DNA of 64,000 nucleotides from Capra hircus (GCF_001704415.2 NC_030831.1:43942134-44006133), one strand, 5' to 3'; positions 33,181 to 42,809 are shown, counted from the stretch's first letter. The notes: a model not told the origin generated them from the letters alone. Program-made: numbers and translations.

Positions 33181-34472
33181 TAAGATCTTTCAGAATAGAT
33201 CTCTTTACTTTCATAAAGTCCACAATATTTTTCTCTTGTGGACTGATGGCTTGTGTGTTACAACTCAAAATTCATGATATACAGACCAAACCCAAGGTCA
33301 TGTAGATTCTCCGTGTTTATGTCTACAATTTGACAGTTTTGAATTTTAAATGTTTGTTAATAAATCTGAGTGATTTTGGTGTCTACATTTCATTCCCTAA
33401 TGTTTCAAGTTGATTGTTAAGTATTTTGGAGAAGTTTTCAGTACTTGGCTCTATTTCAGTTTGAGTTTCCATAGTTTAATGGAGCTAGCAGAACTGCCCT
33501 CAGGGGCGGGGTCTCCACTAGGCTGGGAGGGAGACTTGCTCTCCATGTTCTCATTGGCTGGCAGAAGAAGAGGAGCCCGCCTCCCTGACCCGCAGGGAAA
33601 GTTCCCGCTCTGACCAAGCTCCTGGCTCTGGGTGGCTGCTGTCAGGAGTCTGGTCTCTTCAGGACCCATTAGGGCATCAGCTGTGGGACATTGTGGGGTT
33701 CATGCTAATGAGAGTCTGGTCGTCTCAGGACTTGCAGGGAGGTGGTGCAGCTGAAGGTAAAGGTGAGTAAAAATTGGGGAAAAGATTCCTGTGGGTGGCT
33801 GATGATGAGGGTGTCTGTCTTCAGAGGACCCAGGACTGTTAGGGCTTGATGTTGAAACTTGTGGCTTTTAGTCAGTTTTAATCTGTGGTATAGCATGGTG
33901 TCCAAGTTGTTCCTTGGTGTGTGGTGTTCATTTTTCCTAGCACGGTTTATTGAGGGGATGTCCTTTCCCGGGTGTATGTTCTTGGCTCCTTTCTCATGAA
34001 TTAACTGACCGTGCTCCTATAGGTTTACTTCTGGGCTCTCTGTCTCTACGCCTCTTTCTGGGCCATTTCCACACTGTGGTGCTTTTAGCTGTGTCATGTA
34101 GATTGAAGTTAGGGAGGAAGATGTGTCCAGGCTTTCTCCTTTCTTTTGGTCACTTGTGGCTCCACACAGATGTTGATTATTTTTGTTTCTGTGAAAAATG
34201 TCATTGAAACGTTGGTAGTGATTGCATGAATGTGTCTGTTGTTTTGGGTGGAATGGACATTTTAGTGGTATTTTCACCCATGAGCATAGGATATCTTTTT
34301 GTGTCTGTTCACTTTAATTGATGAATGTCTTGCAGTTTTTAGCTTGCAGGGCTTTCAAGTCCTTGGTTAAATTCCTTGTTTTGCAGGTGATGCAATTGTA
34401 AATGGGATTATTTTCTCAATTTCTCTTTCTGATAGTTCATTATTAATGTAGAGAATCACAAATGATCTTGCA
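33181..34472 (-). mobile_element. Chimeric antisense L1 unit with GC module (copy B)
   Basis: Repeats copy A in the same order: the TTTCATAAAGTCCACAATATTTTTC edge at 33211, CATGTAGATTCTCCGTG, then the GC module (33450-33638), 1.5 VNTR units (33639-33741), GGTGAGTAA (33762), and reverse L1 with AGCACGGTTTATTGAGGGGATG and GCATAGGATATCTTTTTGTGTCTG. It is interrupted on the right by a CHR SINE, beyond which text shared with copy C continues. Confidence 0.75.
33639..33741. repeat. Short version of the 71-bp VNTR (1.5 units)
   Basis: One full unit (GTCAGGAGTCTGGTCTCTTCAGG to GGGACATTGTGGGGTTCATG) is followed by a partial unit ending GACTTGCAGGGAGGTGG. It lies in the same place relative to the L1 flanks as the 8.5-copy array. 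Confidence 0.85.
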
Positions 34473-34606
34473 ATTTTACTGATTTTTTTTTTTTTTTTTG
34501 GCCATGTGACTTGGCTATGGGATCTTAGTGCCCTGACCAAGGATCAAACCCATAACCCCTGCAGTGGAAATGCAGAGTCTTAACCATTGGACTTCCAGGG
34601 ACTCCC
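34473..34606 (-). mobile_element. CHR-type SINE, minus strand
   Basis: A poly-T run is followed by GGCCATGTGACTTGGC, TGGGATCTTAGTGCCCTGACC, AAGGATCAAACCCATAACCCC and AACCATTGGACTTCCAGGGACTCCC. This is the reverse of the tRNA-derived SINE, whose T-run at the left is the reversed A-tail. Confidence 0.88.
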
Positions 34607-35445
34607 TGAATTCATGTTTTAGTTCTGACAGTTGTTTTGGTAGTTTTATGTGGAAAACTAGAATTCAGAAGTCTCATGATTTCAGCTCTATCAGGGTCAC
34701 CCATAGCACCCAAGACTTGGTGGCTACTAATATACCCTTCCTATGGTGACTTATATTACCATGTGGACTCCTACAAGGCAATTAGCATCACCACTTCAGT
34801 TGAATTTGGTCTGGTTAAGTCTTGGCCTCTAGTGCGATGTTTGATGTCATCTCTGATTTTCTGACATGTGACTTACATGGTTTATTGAAAGGTAATGTAC
34901 TTTCTAGCAAATTTCAAATGTTTCAGCTTTAAATAGCAGTATACATTTTCTGCATTCACACTAAAACTGCAGTGTTTTACCCAAAACAGGGTCACTTTCC
35001 CAGGTAACCAACATGTAACCCCCAAATGGGGGATAATTATGGTTTCCACATTACAATCCTAACCACAGGACCACTTCAACTTTCACCAGCTGCCTAAGCT
35101 TTGTGCAAATATCTTTCTCTATTCTAATGCAGTTTTCTTTTTCTGGAACCATCACTGGGGCTTTCCCACGTGTTAAAAACCTTCATGGATTTAAAGTGTA
35201 CAAGATGAGTGTGATCTAGGTGGCTTTTTCTGTATGGTTTCTTTCGCTGAGGATGTTTTCAGTGCTTTTCCTTGCTGTAACATGTATCATTATTTTTTGT
35301 TGTGATTAAAAACATAGACCATTTATCATTTGAATCATTTTAAGTATGCACCTCTATAGCATTAACTGCTTTCACATTGTTGTAAAAATGTCCTCACCAT
35401 TCATCTCCAGAATTTTTTCATTTTCCCCAAGTGACTCTGTAACCA
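34607..35445. other. Old repeat-like DNA left of the NUMT
   Basis: 34610-34920 aligns word for word with 13890-14140 (TGTGGAAAA-TAGAATTC, CATGTGGACT, GGTTAAGTCTTGGCCTCT, TTGAAAGGTAAT), so it belongs to the unit shared with copy C. From about 35150 onward the words CTCCAGAATTTTTTCATTTTCCCC and CCATTAAACACTAACT match an old L1 3' region in reverse, and this is where the NUMT begins. Confidence 0.6.
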
Positions 35446-35661
35446 TTAAACACTAACTAATAATGCAATGGGTATTATGCTAGCTAAGGTGAAATGTGGG
35501 TTGAGGATTATCAGGGTTGCCATAATAAATAAGGATAGTTTTCCTTCTAAGCAAAATAGGGATGATATTAAATGGGATTGGTATATTAGTAATCCTAATA
35601 CCTTTATTAGGATTGTAAATGCTGTAAATGCTATGATAATATTTATATAGACTAAAGACAC
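35446..35661 (-). pseudogene. MT-ND4L: Mitochondrial ND4L pseudogene (NUMT)
   Basis: The open frame begins MSLVYINI and carries CLEG, LFIMATLI and HFTLAS blocks typical of NADH dehydrogenase subunit 4L, a small inner-membrane subunit of complex I. Seventy-one codons are open in the standard code. A stretch near residues 12-20 is longer than in the family and coincides with a duplicated GTAAATGCT word near 35612-35630. The C-terminal part of the gene is missing, because the NUMT ends here. It is a nuclear relic. Confidence 0.9.
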
Positions 35662-35663
35662 TT

Positions 35664-35736
35664 GGTCATTATGAATTTAATCATATTGTAATGAGCCAAA
35701 ATCATTTTGTTTTAAACTAAATATCATTCAGTTCAT
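35664..35736 (-). pseudogene. MT-TR: Mitochondrial tRNA-Arg pseudogene (NUMT)
   Basis: On the minus strand, between ND3 and ND4L, the words AGTTTAAAACAAAATGATTTTGGCTCATTA and ATTCATAATGACC match mitochondrial tRNA-Arg. The position fits the gene order. Confidence 0.75.
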
Positions 35737-36055
35737 TCTAACTCTTTTTGGGTTCATTCACAGGCTAGGCTTACTGCTAACAATAGAATTAGGAAGAGGG
35801 CTATGATAAGTATGGTGTTTATATTATTTGTGATGCCCAAGGAAGAGGTAATAGAAGTGCAATTTCTAGATCGAAGAGGAGGAATGTGATGGCTAGGAAA
35901 CTTTTATGGAGAAGGGAAGATGGGCTGATCCTATGGGGTCAAATCCACATTCATAGCAGCTTGTTTTTTCTGAGTAAACAGTTGGAGTCAAAATGCAGTA
36001 ACAATTAATGCAGCTATAGTTAGGTATGTCAATAGTGTTAATATTAGATTAATTA
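35737..36055 (-). pseudogene. MT-ND3: Mitochondrial ND3 pseudogene (NUMT)
   Basis: The minus strand contains TATGAATGTGGATTTGACCCC and CTCTTCGATCTAGAAATTGCAC, hallmark ND3 coding words (YECGFDP, LFDLEIA). The frame is broken by indels: the region between these words is a little shorter than in the family. Length (about 320 bases) is close to the usual 346. Confidence 0.9.
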
Positions 36056-36122
36056 TTTTGTTGCTGGTTGTACCAAAACTAACTGACTGGAAGTCAAAGA
36101 TATTGTTTAATACTAAAAGAAT
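36056..36122 (-). pseudogene. MT-TG: Mitochondrial tRNA-Gly pseudogene (NUMT)
   Basis: On the minus strand, TTCTTTTAGTATTAAACA, GACTTCCAGTCAGTTAGTTTTGG and the anticodon-loop text match mitochondrial tRNA-Gly between COX3 and ND3. Confidence 0.85.
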
Positions 36123-36890
36123 ATGAGCCTCAGCAACAGATAGATACATAAAGGAATCATCATACCATGTTTATGAAATAACAGTATCAGCAGCTTCAAA
36201 GTCAAAATGGTTGGATGTAAAGTGAAATTTTAATTGACATGAGCAAACGACAAAGGTTGATCCAGTAAGTACATGTAATCTATGAAATCATGTGGCTATG
36301 AAGAAAGTTGGGCCATATACTCCATCTGAAATGGTAAATGATGTTTTGTAGTACTCTGAGGCTTGCAGAGTGTGAGATAAATGTCAGGGTGATTGTGATT
36401 AAAAAAAAAAGCTTGAAGTATATGCTTTTCATTTCCTTCCGTGAGGCTGTCATGGACTCAGATGATTGATACCCCAGAGGCTAATAGTACAGAGGTGTTC
36501 AAAAGTGGGACTTCTAAGAGATTGAGAGGGCAAATTGCTGTAGGTGGTCAACACCTGCTTAGTTCAGGTGTTGAAGTGAGGCTTGAGTGATAAAAAGCCC
36601 AAAAGAAGCCTGTAAAAATTCGACTTCTGAAATAATGAAAAGAACTATTCCATATCAAAGTCCTCTTTGAATAATTGGTATGTGATGACCTTGAAAAGTA
36701 CTTTCTTGAATGATATCTCATCATCATTAATATATTGTAAGAATATTCGTTGATAGGTCAAGTAGGAGTAATGTTGTTGAGTTAAAATGAAATCCTATTA
36801 GGCCAGATGTTGTTAGAAGGGCTGAGAAAGCCTTGTAAGTGGTTAAGGGCTAGGGTTTACTATATGATAGGCATAGGTTTGGTGGATCAT
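36123..36890 (-). pseudogene. MT-CO3: Mitochondrial COX3 pseudogene (NUMT)
   Basis: The start codon region reads on the minus strand as ATGATCCACCAAACCTATGC followed by TATCATATAGTAAACCC, as in cytochrome c oxidase subunit III. The 3' part (36130-36330) contains the reverse of the TTTCACTTTACATC and TGAAGCAGC words (FHFTSNHH / FEAA region). Its length of about 768 bases is near the usual 784, with small indels. No long frame survives. Confidence 0.92.
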
Positions 36891-37795
36891 GATATGTTGG
36901 CAAGTAAATAAAGGCTTACTAACAGCGTAAATACATAGGCTTGAATTATAGCAACAGCAAATTCAAGAATGGTGAATAAAGCAAGGATAATAAATGAAAT
37001 GAGGGTAGTGCTGATGTTTATTAGTGTCAGAGTAGCTCCTCTAATTAGGTGAATTAGCAAGTGTCTTGGTCTAATGTTGGCTGTTAGTTAAACAGCTAAG
37101 GCTACTTGTTGGATAAATAGGCTAATTGTTTTGATACTAACTAGGCAATGGCAACCCACTCCAGTACTCTTGCCTGGAAAATCCCATGGACGGTGGAGCC
37201 TGGAAGGCTGCAGTGCATGGGGTCGCTAAGAGTTTGGCAACTTCACTTTCGCTTTTCACTTTCATGAATTGGAGAAGGAAATGGCAACCCACTCCAGTAT
37301 TCTTGCCTGGAGAATCCCAGGGACGAGGGAGCCTAGTGGGCTGCCGTCTATGGGGTCGCACAGAGTTGGACACAACAGAAGCTACCTAGCAGCAGCAGCA
37401 GTATAGGGATTAAGGAGATTGGAGTCCCTTGAGGTAAAAAGTGGGCTAATGATGCTTTAGTTTTATTGCAAAAGCTCATGACTGCAGTTCCTGCTCATAT
37501 GCTTAGATTTATTGATAATTGTGTAGTTGGTGGAAATGAGCGTGGTAACAATCCTAGTAAATTTATTGACCCAGTAAATGATACTAATATTAGTGCTCGT
37601 TTGTCTTTTATGATTATGAATGTTTATTATTTGCTTTGATGTAAGTTGGACTAACCACTGTTGAAAAGATATCAGACAATTATTAATTTGTTGGTTATGT
37701 TTGGAAAACATGCTCAGGAATATAAGGATTAGGATGACAATAGGGAGTCCTATAATTGTTGGGGTAATAAAAGAGGCAAATAAATTTTCATTCAT
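36891..37795 (-). pseudogene. MT-ATP6: Mitochondrial ATP6 pseudogene split by a SINE (NUMT)
   Basis: The minus strand starts MNENLFASFITPTIIGLP at 37795, the N-terminus of ATP synthase subunit a. It keeps the FQQWLVQLTSKQ block before losing frame. A BOV-A2 SINE (37143-37401) interrupts the gene in its 3' half; C-terminal text resumes at 37142 and runs down to the COX3 start. Without the SINE about 640 bases remain against a usual 681, so roughly 40 bases have been lost. Confidence 0.92.
37143..37401 (+). mobile_element. BOV-A2 SINE inserted in the NUMT, plus strand
   Basis: Two BOV-A units (GGCAATGGCAACCCACTCC and GGAAATGGCAACCCACTCC) are joined by a TTTCACTTTCATGAATTGG linker and end in AGCAGCAGCAGCAG. 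It lies inside the ATP6 relic and so arrived after the mtDNA transfer. I could not read a clear target duplication. Confidence 0.94.
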
Positions 37796-37952
37796 TTTAC
37801 TTCTCAAGGGGTGTTTGTTTTTGTGTTTTTGTAGATGTAACTTCTGGGTTTGAGTAATTGTATTTTGAAAATTTTAATTGAAGTATAATAAATAGGATGA
37901 AGAACATTGATAAAATAGTAATAAATCATGTTGATGTATCTAACTATGGCAT
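37755..37952 (-). pseudogene. MT-ATP8: Mitochondrial ATP8 pseudogene with early nuclear stop (NUMT)
   Basis: From 37952 the minus strand reads M-P-stop-L-D-T-S-T, then a TGA (tryptophan in the mitochondrial code) followed by F-I-T-I-L-S-M-F. This matches ATP synthase subunit 8 except that codon 3, normally glutamine, is TAG. That codon is a stop in both codes, so the relic is dead. It overlaps the ATP6 start as in mtDNA. Confidence 0.9.
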
Positions 37953-37953
37953 A

Positions 37954-38020
37954 CCATTAAGGGGACTATTATTTCCCAATCTCCAACCTAAAAGGTTAGT
38001 GCTAGCTTAGTTTCTTAATG
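37954..38020 (-). pseudogene. MT-TK: Mitochondrial tRNA-Lys pseudogene (NUMT)
   Basis: On the minus strand CATTAAGAAACTAAGCTAGC, ACTAACCTTTTAGGTTGGAGA and the 3' CCTTAATG pair as acceptor and arms of mitochondrial tRNA-Lys with a TTT anticodon. It lies between COX2 and ATP8 as expected. Confidence 0.85.
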
Positions 38021-38660
38021 AATCTATAGTATTGATGCAGATCATTTTTCAAAGTGTTTCAGCAGTACCAATTCTAGGAAAATTGGTATAAAACTATGAT
38101 TTGATCCACAATTTTCTGAACATTGTCCATAATACAGGCCTGATCGAGTTAAGAGTTGCTTGATTTAGATGCCCTGGGATTGCATCTGTTTTTAGTCCTA
38201 GAGAAGGCACATCTCATGAGTGTAGCACATCTTCTGAGAAAATTAACATTTGGATAGCTATCTCTTTAGATAAAATGACTACTTTTGATAGTTGCAATTC
38301 TCCTGGCTTTAACTCTGATATTGAAATTATATTGGAGTCGAAATTCAAGTCTTCATAATCTGTATATGCGTAGCTTCAGTATCATTGGTGACCTATAGTT
38401 TTTACTGTAAGGGATGGATTGTTAATTTTGTCTATTACATATAAAATTTGTAAGGATGGTAGGGAAATTAAGATTAAGATAATAGCTTGTAAGATTGTTC
38501 AGATAGTGTCTACTTCTTGTGTCTCTATTGTGCTAGTGTGTGTGAATTTTGTTGTCAGCAAAAGTGAGATAATATAAAGTACTAATGAACTGGTTAAAAA
38601 ACAATTACTAATATGTTTTCATGGAAGTGTAACAATTCTTCTATGGTGGCTGGTGTTGCA
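38021..38660 (-). pseudogene. MT-CO2: Mitochondrial COX2 pseudogene, 5' end missing (NUMT)
   Basis: The minus strand begins at TGCAACACCAGCCACCATAGAAGAA, about codon 12 of cytochrome c oxidase subunit II, and runs to the gene end. The copper-site region near 38100-38160 (reverse of the GGCCTGTATTATGGACAATG word) is recognisable. About 640 of 684 bases remain, with several frame breaks. The missing first codons are replaced by a BovB tail. Confidence 0.93.
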
Positions 38661-40780
38661 TCAGTTCAGTTCGGTTCAGTCGCTCAGTCGTGTTCGACTC
38701 TTTGCGACCCATGAATCACAGCACGCCAGGCCTCCCTGTCCATCACCAACTCCCAGAGTTCACTCAGATTCATGTCCATCGAGTCCGTGATGCCATCCAG
38801 CCATCTCATCCTCTGTCGTCCCCTTCTCCTCCTGCCCTCAATCCCTCCCAGCATCAGAGTCTTTTCCAATGAGTCAACTCTTTGCATGCGGTGGCCAAAG
38901 TACTGGAGTTTCAGCTTTAGCATCATTTGCTCCAAAGAAGTCCCAGGGTTGATCTCCTTCAGAATGGACTGGTTGGATCTCCTTGCAGTCCAAGGGACTC
39001 TCAAGAGTCTTCTCCAACACCACAGTTCAAAAGCATCAATTCTTCAGCGCTCAGCCTTCTTCACAGTCCAACTCTCACATCGATACATGACCACTGGAAA
39101 AACCATAGCCTTGACTAGACAGACCTTAGTCGGCAAAGTAATGTCTCTGCTTTTGAATATGCTGTCTAAGTTGGTCATAACTTTTCTTCCAAGGAGTAAG
39201 CGTCCTTTAATTTCATGGTGCAGTCACCATCTGCAGTGATTTTGGAGCCCCCCAAAATAAAGTCTGACACTGTTTCCACTGTTTCTCCATCTATTTCCCA
39301 TGAAGTGATGGGACCGGATGCCATGATCTTCGTTTTCTGAATGTTGAGCTTTAGGCTAACTTTTTCACTCCCCTCTTTTACTTTCATCAAGAGGCTTTTT
39401 AGTTCCTCTTCACTTTTTGCAAGAAGGGTGGTGTCATCTGCATATTTGAGGTTATTGATATTTCTCCTGGCAATCTTGATTCCAGCTTGTGTTTCTTCCA
39501 GTCCAGCATTTCTCATGATGTACTCTGCATATAAGTTAAATAAGCAGGGTGACAATATACAGCCTTGACGCACTCCTTTTCCTGTTTGGAACCAGTCTGT
39601 TGTTCCATGTCCAGTTCTAACTGTTGCTTCCTGACCTGCATACAGATTTCTCAAGAGGCAGGTCAGGTGGTCTGGTATTCCCATTTCTCTCATAATTTTC
39701 CACAGTTTCTTGTGATCCACACAGTCAAAGGCTTTGGCATAGTCAATAAAGCAGAAATAGATATTTTTCTGGAACTCTCTTGCTTTTTCGATGATCCAGT
39801 GGATGTTGGCAATTTGATCTCTGGTTCCTCTGCCTTTTCTAAAACAGCTTGAACATCAGGAAGTTCACGGTTCACGTATTGCTGAAGTCTAGCTTGGAGA
39901 ATTTTGAGCATTCCTTTACTAGCGTGTGAGATGAGTGCAATTGTGTGGTAGTTTGAGCATTCCTTGGCACTGCCTTTCTTTGGAATTGGAATGAAAACTG
40001 ACCTTTTCCAGTCCTGTGGCCACTGCTTGGTTTCCCAAATTTGTTGGCATATTGAGTGCAGCACTTTCATAGCATCATCTTTCAGGATTTGAAACAAATC
40101 AACTGGAATTCCATCACCTCCACTAGCTTTGTTCATAGTGATGCTTTCTAAGGCCCACTTGACTTCACATTCCAGGATGTCTGGTTCTAGATGAGTGATC
40201 ACACCATCGTGATTATCCGAGTCGTGAAGATCCTTTTTGTACAGTTCTTCTGTGTATTTTTGCCGCCTCTTCTTAATATCTTCTGCCTCTGTTAGGTCCA
40301 TACCATTTCTGTCTTTTATCAAACCCATCTTTGCATGAAATGTTCCCTTGGTATCTCTAATTTTCTTGAAGAGATCTCTAGTCTTTCCCATCCTGTTGTC
40401 TTCCTGTATTTCTTTGCATTGATCGCTGAGGAAGGCTTTTTTATGTCTTCTTGCTATTCTTTGAAACTCTGCATTCAGATGCTTATATCTTTCCTTTTCT
40501 CCTTGGCTTTTCACCTCTCTTCTTTTCACAGCTATTTGTAAGGCTTCCCCAGACAGTCATTTTGCTTTTTTGCATTTCTTTTCCATGGGAATGGTCTTGA
40601 TCCCTATCTCCTGTACAATGTCACGAACCTCATTCCATAGTTCATCAGGCACTCTATCTATCAGATCTAGGCCCTTAAATCTATTTCTCACTTCCACTGT
40701 ATAATCATAAGGGATTTGATTTAGGTCATACCTGAATGGTCTAGCGGTTTTCCCTGCTTTCTTGAATTTAAGTCTGAATT
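38661..40780 (-). mobile_element. BovB (RTE) retrotransposon, 5'-truncated, about 2.1 kb, minus strand
   Basis: The 3' tail (reverse of ACTGAACCGAACTGAAC) touches the NUMT at 38661. The RT fragment 39175-39720 has YADD at residues 93-96. The upstream frame 39690-40529 holds the linker and RT N-terminal region. The two are separated by a frame break near 39844, where CTAAAACAGC lacks one C relative to the 29870 and 58330 copies. The 5' truncation is at the end of the endonuclease domain, abutting L1. Confidence 0.96.
39175..40529 (-). pseudogene. BovB linker/reverse-transcriptase frame with single-base frameshift
   Basis: Read on the minus strand, 279 open codons (40529 down to 39690) carry the post-endonuclease linker and the first RT blocks (SGGDGIPVDLF, WPQDWKRSVFIPIPKKG). 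The following 181 codons (39720 down to 39175) carry QGCILSPCLFNLY and KYADDTT. The phase changes at about 39844, where one C is missing. Apart from this the RT is almost intact, so the copy is probably one of the younger BovB insertions here. It lacks the endonuclease and cannot act alone. Confidence 0.9.
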
Positions 40781-41240
40781 ACATCCTTTATAAAAATTAA
40801 CTTAAAATGCACCTAGGCCTAAATGTAAAATACAAAGTCATAAAACTCTTAGAAGTTAACATAGGAAAAAATCTAGAAGACCTGGGGTTTGGCAATGACT
40901 CTTTAGGAAGAGCACCAAAAGCACAATCCAAAAAATATATACTATATAGGTCGAGCTTCATTAAAATTAAAACACCATTCTAAAAACTAGGTTGTTTCAT
41001 TATTTTGGGGATCTAAGAGTTCTTAGTTTTTAGAATGGGCAAAAAATCTGAAGAAACACCTCACCAAAGGCTACATACAGATGAAAAAGATGCATATGAA
41101 AGGAAACTCAAAGTTATATATCATCAGAAATGTGTGAATTTACATAATGAGATATTACGCCACACCTATTAGAAAGTCAAACTCTAGAATACTGACAACA
41201 GCAAACTGGCAAAGATGTGGAGCAACAGGAACTCTCACTT
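40781..41240 (+). mobile_element. L1 ORF2 3' fragment, plus strand
   Basis: ATAAAAATTAACTTAAAATGCACC, CATAAAACTCTTAGAAGTTAACATAGG, ACCTGGGGTTTGGCAATGAC, AGAAACACCTCACCAAAGG and GATGTGGAGCAACAGGAACTCTC follow L1 ORF2 and its end in order. It is strongly diverged with deletions. Confidence 0.83.
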
Positions 41241-41302
41241 TTTGCTGTCCTCTTTTTCCTTAGAGCAAGAAACAGCTTCTCTTTCTTTCATCTTATTGTA
41301 AA

Positions 41303-41375
41303 GAAGGCTGCCGTCTATGGGGTCGCACAGAGTCGGACACGACTGAAGCGGCTTGGTAGTAGTAGTAGTAGTAGT
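41303..41375 (+). mobile_element. BOV-A 3' fragment with (TAG)n tail
   Basis: GGCTGCCGTCTATGGGGTCGCACAGAGTCGG to GCGGCTTGG, then six TAG units (about 41356-41374). In other copies this tail is a CAG repeat, so the array has mutated and expanded. Confidence 0.88.
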
Positions 41376-41592
41376 CCCTGATGGCTCAGATGGTAAAGAA
41401 TCTGCCTACAATGCAGGAGACCCAGGCTTGATCCGTGGGTAGAGAAGATCCCCTGGGGATGGGAATGGCTACCCAATCTAGTATTCTTGCCTGGAGAATT
41501 CCATGGACAGAGGAGCCTGGCAAGCTACAGTCCATGGGGTTGCACATAGTCAAACCCCATGGTTGTTTGACTATTTGAATGACTAACATTTT
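41375..41592 (+). mobile_element. Bov-tA type SINE, plus strand
   Basis: CCCTGATGGCTCAGATGGTAAAGAATC, GGAGACCCAGGCTTGATCC, TCTTGCCTGGAGAATTCCATGG, then a damaged 3' end where CACATAGTCAAACCCCATGG replaces the usual GTCAGACACGACTG. Confidence 0.92.
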
Positions 41593-41629
41593 CACACTAA
41601 AATATAGTCAAGTGCTTAAACAAAAGAAC

Positions 41630-41800
41630 TTGGGGGCCAAATTACATAGATTTGAACGCCAACTTAAGCACTCCTAAACTGCATTATGTTTGGCCAGTCT
41701 TTTAACTTTTCTCTCTTGTGTCCTCATCTGTCAGATAGGGATAATAAAATCTAAAGCAGAAAGTTGTTGAGAAGAGTAAGAGTTATAATAAATACCTTAG
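41630..41800 (+). mobile_element. MIR (tRNA-derived ancient SINE), plus strand
   Basis: AGATTTGAACGCCAACTTAAG, GTTTGGCCAGTCTTTTAACTTTTCTC, GTCCTCATCTGTCAGATAGGGATAATAAAA and TTGTTGAGAAGAGTAAGAG are in MIR order (core, then cctcatctgtaaaatggggataata). The copy is diverged, as expected for its age. Confidence 0.75.
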
Positions 41801-42809
41801 CTTTATTGTATCCCTGCAGTTGGCCAGTGTTACCCTCCTCAGGAAGACTTAGAAAGTAATTTTTCTTTCTTGGAAAAGGAAAGGTCTTGTCTTCTGATAA
41901 AAAAAAGATTATACACATGTGATAAGAAGCATTTGTAGGGTAAAGTGTTGTGTTGTAGCCTTGAAATCGTATTAGAGTGAAGAATTTTGCTATCTTCTTT
42001 TCTAACTCTGAAACTTTGTTCTCTCCTGAAGATTTGAAAACATTAAAGTCCTCATAATCTAGCGCGTTCTTCCCAACCCCAAAATTGTTCAAATTTTTTC
42101 TTAATGATCTGTTCTTGCAGAGAAAAAATCACATGTTTAGATGTCATCGAGTGGATAGATATGGTTGTTCTCAGTCATGACTGATAGAAGTAAGAAAGTA
42201 GTGGATGATGAAAGGAAACTTTGAAATCATAAACAAATGGAGGTATTTTATAAAAAACCATGTACTTCCTGTTTTCAAACTCCAGGACAGTAATTTAGAT
42301 CTCAGGTGGTTGTGGGCAGATGTGATAAGGAGAAATATGATCCTAGAGATAGAACTTAGCAGAAAGGATCAGGACAAGGAATGAGGAGGCTCAGACACCA
42401 GTGTAGCTTATGCTCTGCATTAATCAAGTGGTCTCAAGCAACTCATGTCAATTCTCTGAATCAGAGATACATTAAGGCTGGATTTCTGGGAGGGTTAAAT
42501 CATAATGTAATGCACATAGACATGACTTGAAAACTGTACAGAAAAAATTTAAGGCAATATTATTTTTTCTTTAAGAACCTATTTCTTCCTATCTAAAAAA
42601 TGGGCAGAGGTAATTTTTTTTTAATCAGAATATGCCTTCTCTGTGTGATAATAAACTACTACTACTACTATTATAACAGTTATAATTCTTGTTCTCTAAC
42701 TGTCAGATTCCTTTTCTATATGTTCACTCATTCTGCACATGTCCTACATGCTTTCTGGCCCCATAGCCATCACACATATAGCAGGAATTTAGTTATCTGT
42801 TTAGTTACC
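41801..42809. other. Unassigned AT-rich DNA
   Basis: No gene. A weakly MIR-like stretch lies at 42395-42550 (CAAGCAACTCATG, TTCTCTGAATCAG, GAGGGTTAAATCA). A short (TAC)n run lies at 42655-42672. Confidence 0.45.

Larger units (their letters stand above)
35440..38660 (-). other. NUMT: nuclear copy of mitochondrial DNA, ND4L to COX2, minus strand
   Basis: The reverse complement reads in mitochondrial gene order COX2, tRNA-Lys, ATP8, ATP6, COX3, tRNA-Gly, ND3, tRNA-Arg, ND4L. It covers about 3.2 kb including one SINE of about 260 bases. Many substitutions and a nuclear stop in ATP8 show it is an old, non-functional transfer. The right edge lies in the first codons of COX2, flush against a BovB 3' end. 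The left edge lies late in ND4L, against old L1. Confidence 0.95.

Noticed and set aside
35664..35736. tRNA-Arg, tRNA-Gly and tRNA-Lys in the NUMT considered as functional tRNAs
   Set aside because: They are mitochondrial tRNAs in a decayed nuclear copy with no nuclear promoter, embedded between broken protein genes.
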